Shown: positions 6,856 through 7,387 of the stretch, in pieces | Layout: every line of letters begins with the position of its first letter | Numbering within the stretch: the stretch's first letter is position 1 | Source: Planctomycetota bacterium | Lineage (GTDB): Bacteria > Planctomycetota > Planctomycetia > Pirellulales > Pirellulaceae | Length of the DNA: 7,387 nucleotides | NCBI GenBank assembly: GCA_019347795.1 | Contig: JAHWKS010000249.1 | Location: 1 to 7,387, forward strand | Direction: 5' to 3' | Made by a program: the position numbers and the translations under genes | The notes under the pieces: generated by a model | What the model was told of the DNA's origin: nothing | The model's input: the letters and a program-made list of their open reading frames with translations, nothing else | Databases searched by the model: none

Positions 6856-7387
6856 ATGCCACCGACCGACGAGCGCGCGGCCCTCGTGGCTGCGCTGCGG
6901 CAGCATATCTGCCGCTTGAAAGCGTTGGGGTTCTCTCGACCGTCCGCCGTTTCGTTGCCTCAGTATCTGCGGGGGCTAGGCGAGGAGGGAGTTCTGCCGG
7001 AGGGAAGGGACATTGCCGAGCTGTACGAGGCGTGCCGGTTCGGGAAGTCGCCCGTCGCCGGCGATGAGCGGGCGATGGCGGCATTCGATGAAGCGCTAAA
7101 ATCGCTGGAAGAGCTGGATCCCGAGCAACGGGAAACGCTTGTCCGGCGGTGTGATCAGCGATGGATGCCGCCGCGCCCCGCCCCCAGGCCGGCGCTCCCG
7201 CGGGCGCCTGAGCCGCGGCTAGGCGGCAGGCAGCCGGTCCGGGGACCCTCACCGCCCCGCGATGTTCAAACTCGCAAGCGGATCGTCGAACGCGGGCCGT
7301 CGCGGTTTTGGACGATCGTGGCGTGTGGCCTGGTGCTGTGGACCATGGTCGTCATGGCCGGGAGTCTGTGGCAGCGGGACCGGATTC
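6856..7387 (+). CDS. Partial gene: DUF4129-like N-terminal region, Pro/Arg-rich linker, membrane helix (177+ aa)
   Basis: The frame is open from ATG 6856 to the window end, so the 3' part is missing; 177 residues are visible. Residues about 10-88 resemble DUF4129, the small domain usually found at the C-terminus of TgpA-type transglutaminases and of membrane proteins next to MoxR/DUF58 genes. Matching features: RLKALGFSRPSAVSLPQYLRGL (20-41) against the usual L-x-x-x-G-x-x-R-x-x-x-x-T-P-x-E-Y pattern, and ELYEACRFGKSP (55-66) against the usual LYExxRYG. Residues 102-150 are rich in Pro and Arg with no fold. A hydrophobic helix follows at about 151-171. No signal peptide is present, so the N-terminal region is likely cytoplasmic, with the unseen remainder outside. 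Function is unknown. A transglutaminase role is not supported: no Cys-His-Asp domain is visible. The DUF4129 match is by eye and moderate. Confidence 0.75.
   Translation, partial: MPPTDERAALVAALRQHICRLKALGFSRPSAVSLPQYLRGLGEEGVLPEGRDIAELYEACRFGKSPVAGDERAMAAFDEALKSLEELDPEQRETLVRRCDQRWMPPRPAPRPALPRAPEPRLGGRQPVRGPSPPRDVQTRKRIVERGPSRFWTIVACGLVLWTMVVMAGSLWQRDRI

Noticed and set aside
5689..6906. A 405-codon minus-strand frame opposite the GT2 gene
   Set aside because: It overlaps the GT2 gene completely, and the GT2 motifs on the plus strand are unambiguous.
6183..7067. A 294-codon plus-strand frame running from the GT2 gene into the next gene
   Set aside because: Arg/Gly-rich shadow; it would also pass through the promoter and ribosome binding site of the gene at 6856.

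Overview
The window looks like a chromosomal fragment from a planctomycete (Planctomycetota, probably a Pirellulales-like lineage). The taxonomic signal is an orphan DUF1501 protein with a twin-arginine leader, a family expanded in that phylum, together with high GC and strongly GC-biased third codon positions. The assignment is an inference; there is no rRNA or marker gene here.

Layout, left to right. A 142-residue protein of unknown function (minus strand, 37-465) has visibly less GC-biased codons than the rest. A divergent gap of about 100 bp separates it from a large GT-C (GT39/PMT_2-like) membrane glycosyltransferase (plus, 568-2334). That gene converges on the DUF1501 gene (minus, 2479-3912). 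The 300-bp gap 3913-4212 is dense in signals read on the minus strand: a near-consensus extended -10 promoter for DUF1501, a strong intrinsic terminator, and just upstream of that terminator a second promoter-like pair. The last two could bound a small RNA of about 70 nt. Next is a small secreted, tyrosine-rich protein (minus, 4213-4539). Divergent from it is a two-gene operon: a multi-spanning LPG_synthase_TM (UPF0104/AglD-type) membrane protein (4704-5768) and, 7 bp later, a polyprenyl-phosphate glycosyltransferase of the GT2/DPM1-GtrB type (5776-6786). The window ends inside an open gene (6856 onward) with a DUF4129-like N-terminal region, a proline/arginine-rich linker and a membrane helix; it has its own extended -10 promoter and a good ribosome binding site.

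How the genes may work together. A GT2 enzyme that makes polyprenyl-phosphate-sugar, a membrane protein of the kind found fused or linked to such enzymes, and a GT-C enzyme of the class that uses such lipid-linked sugars outside the membrane form a coherent set for decorating envelope glycans, lipids or proteins. The GT39 gene is not in the same operon, so this link is an inference. No phage genes, insertion sequences, CRISPR array, tRNA or rRNA were seen. I found no obvious undescribed multi-gene system; the most interesting items are the candidate small RNA at 4061-4133, the tyrosine-rich secreted protein, and the glycosylation set.
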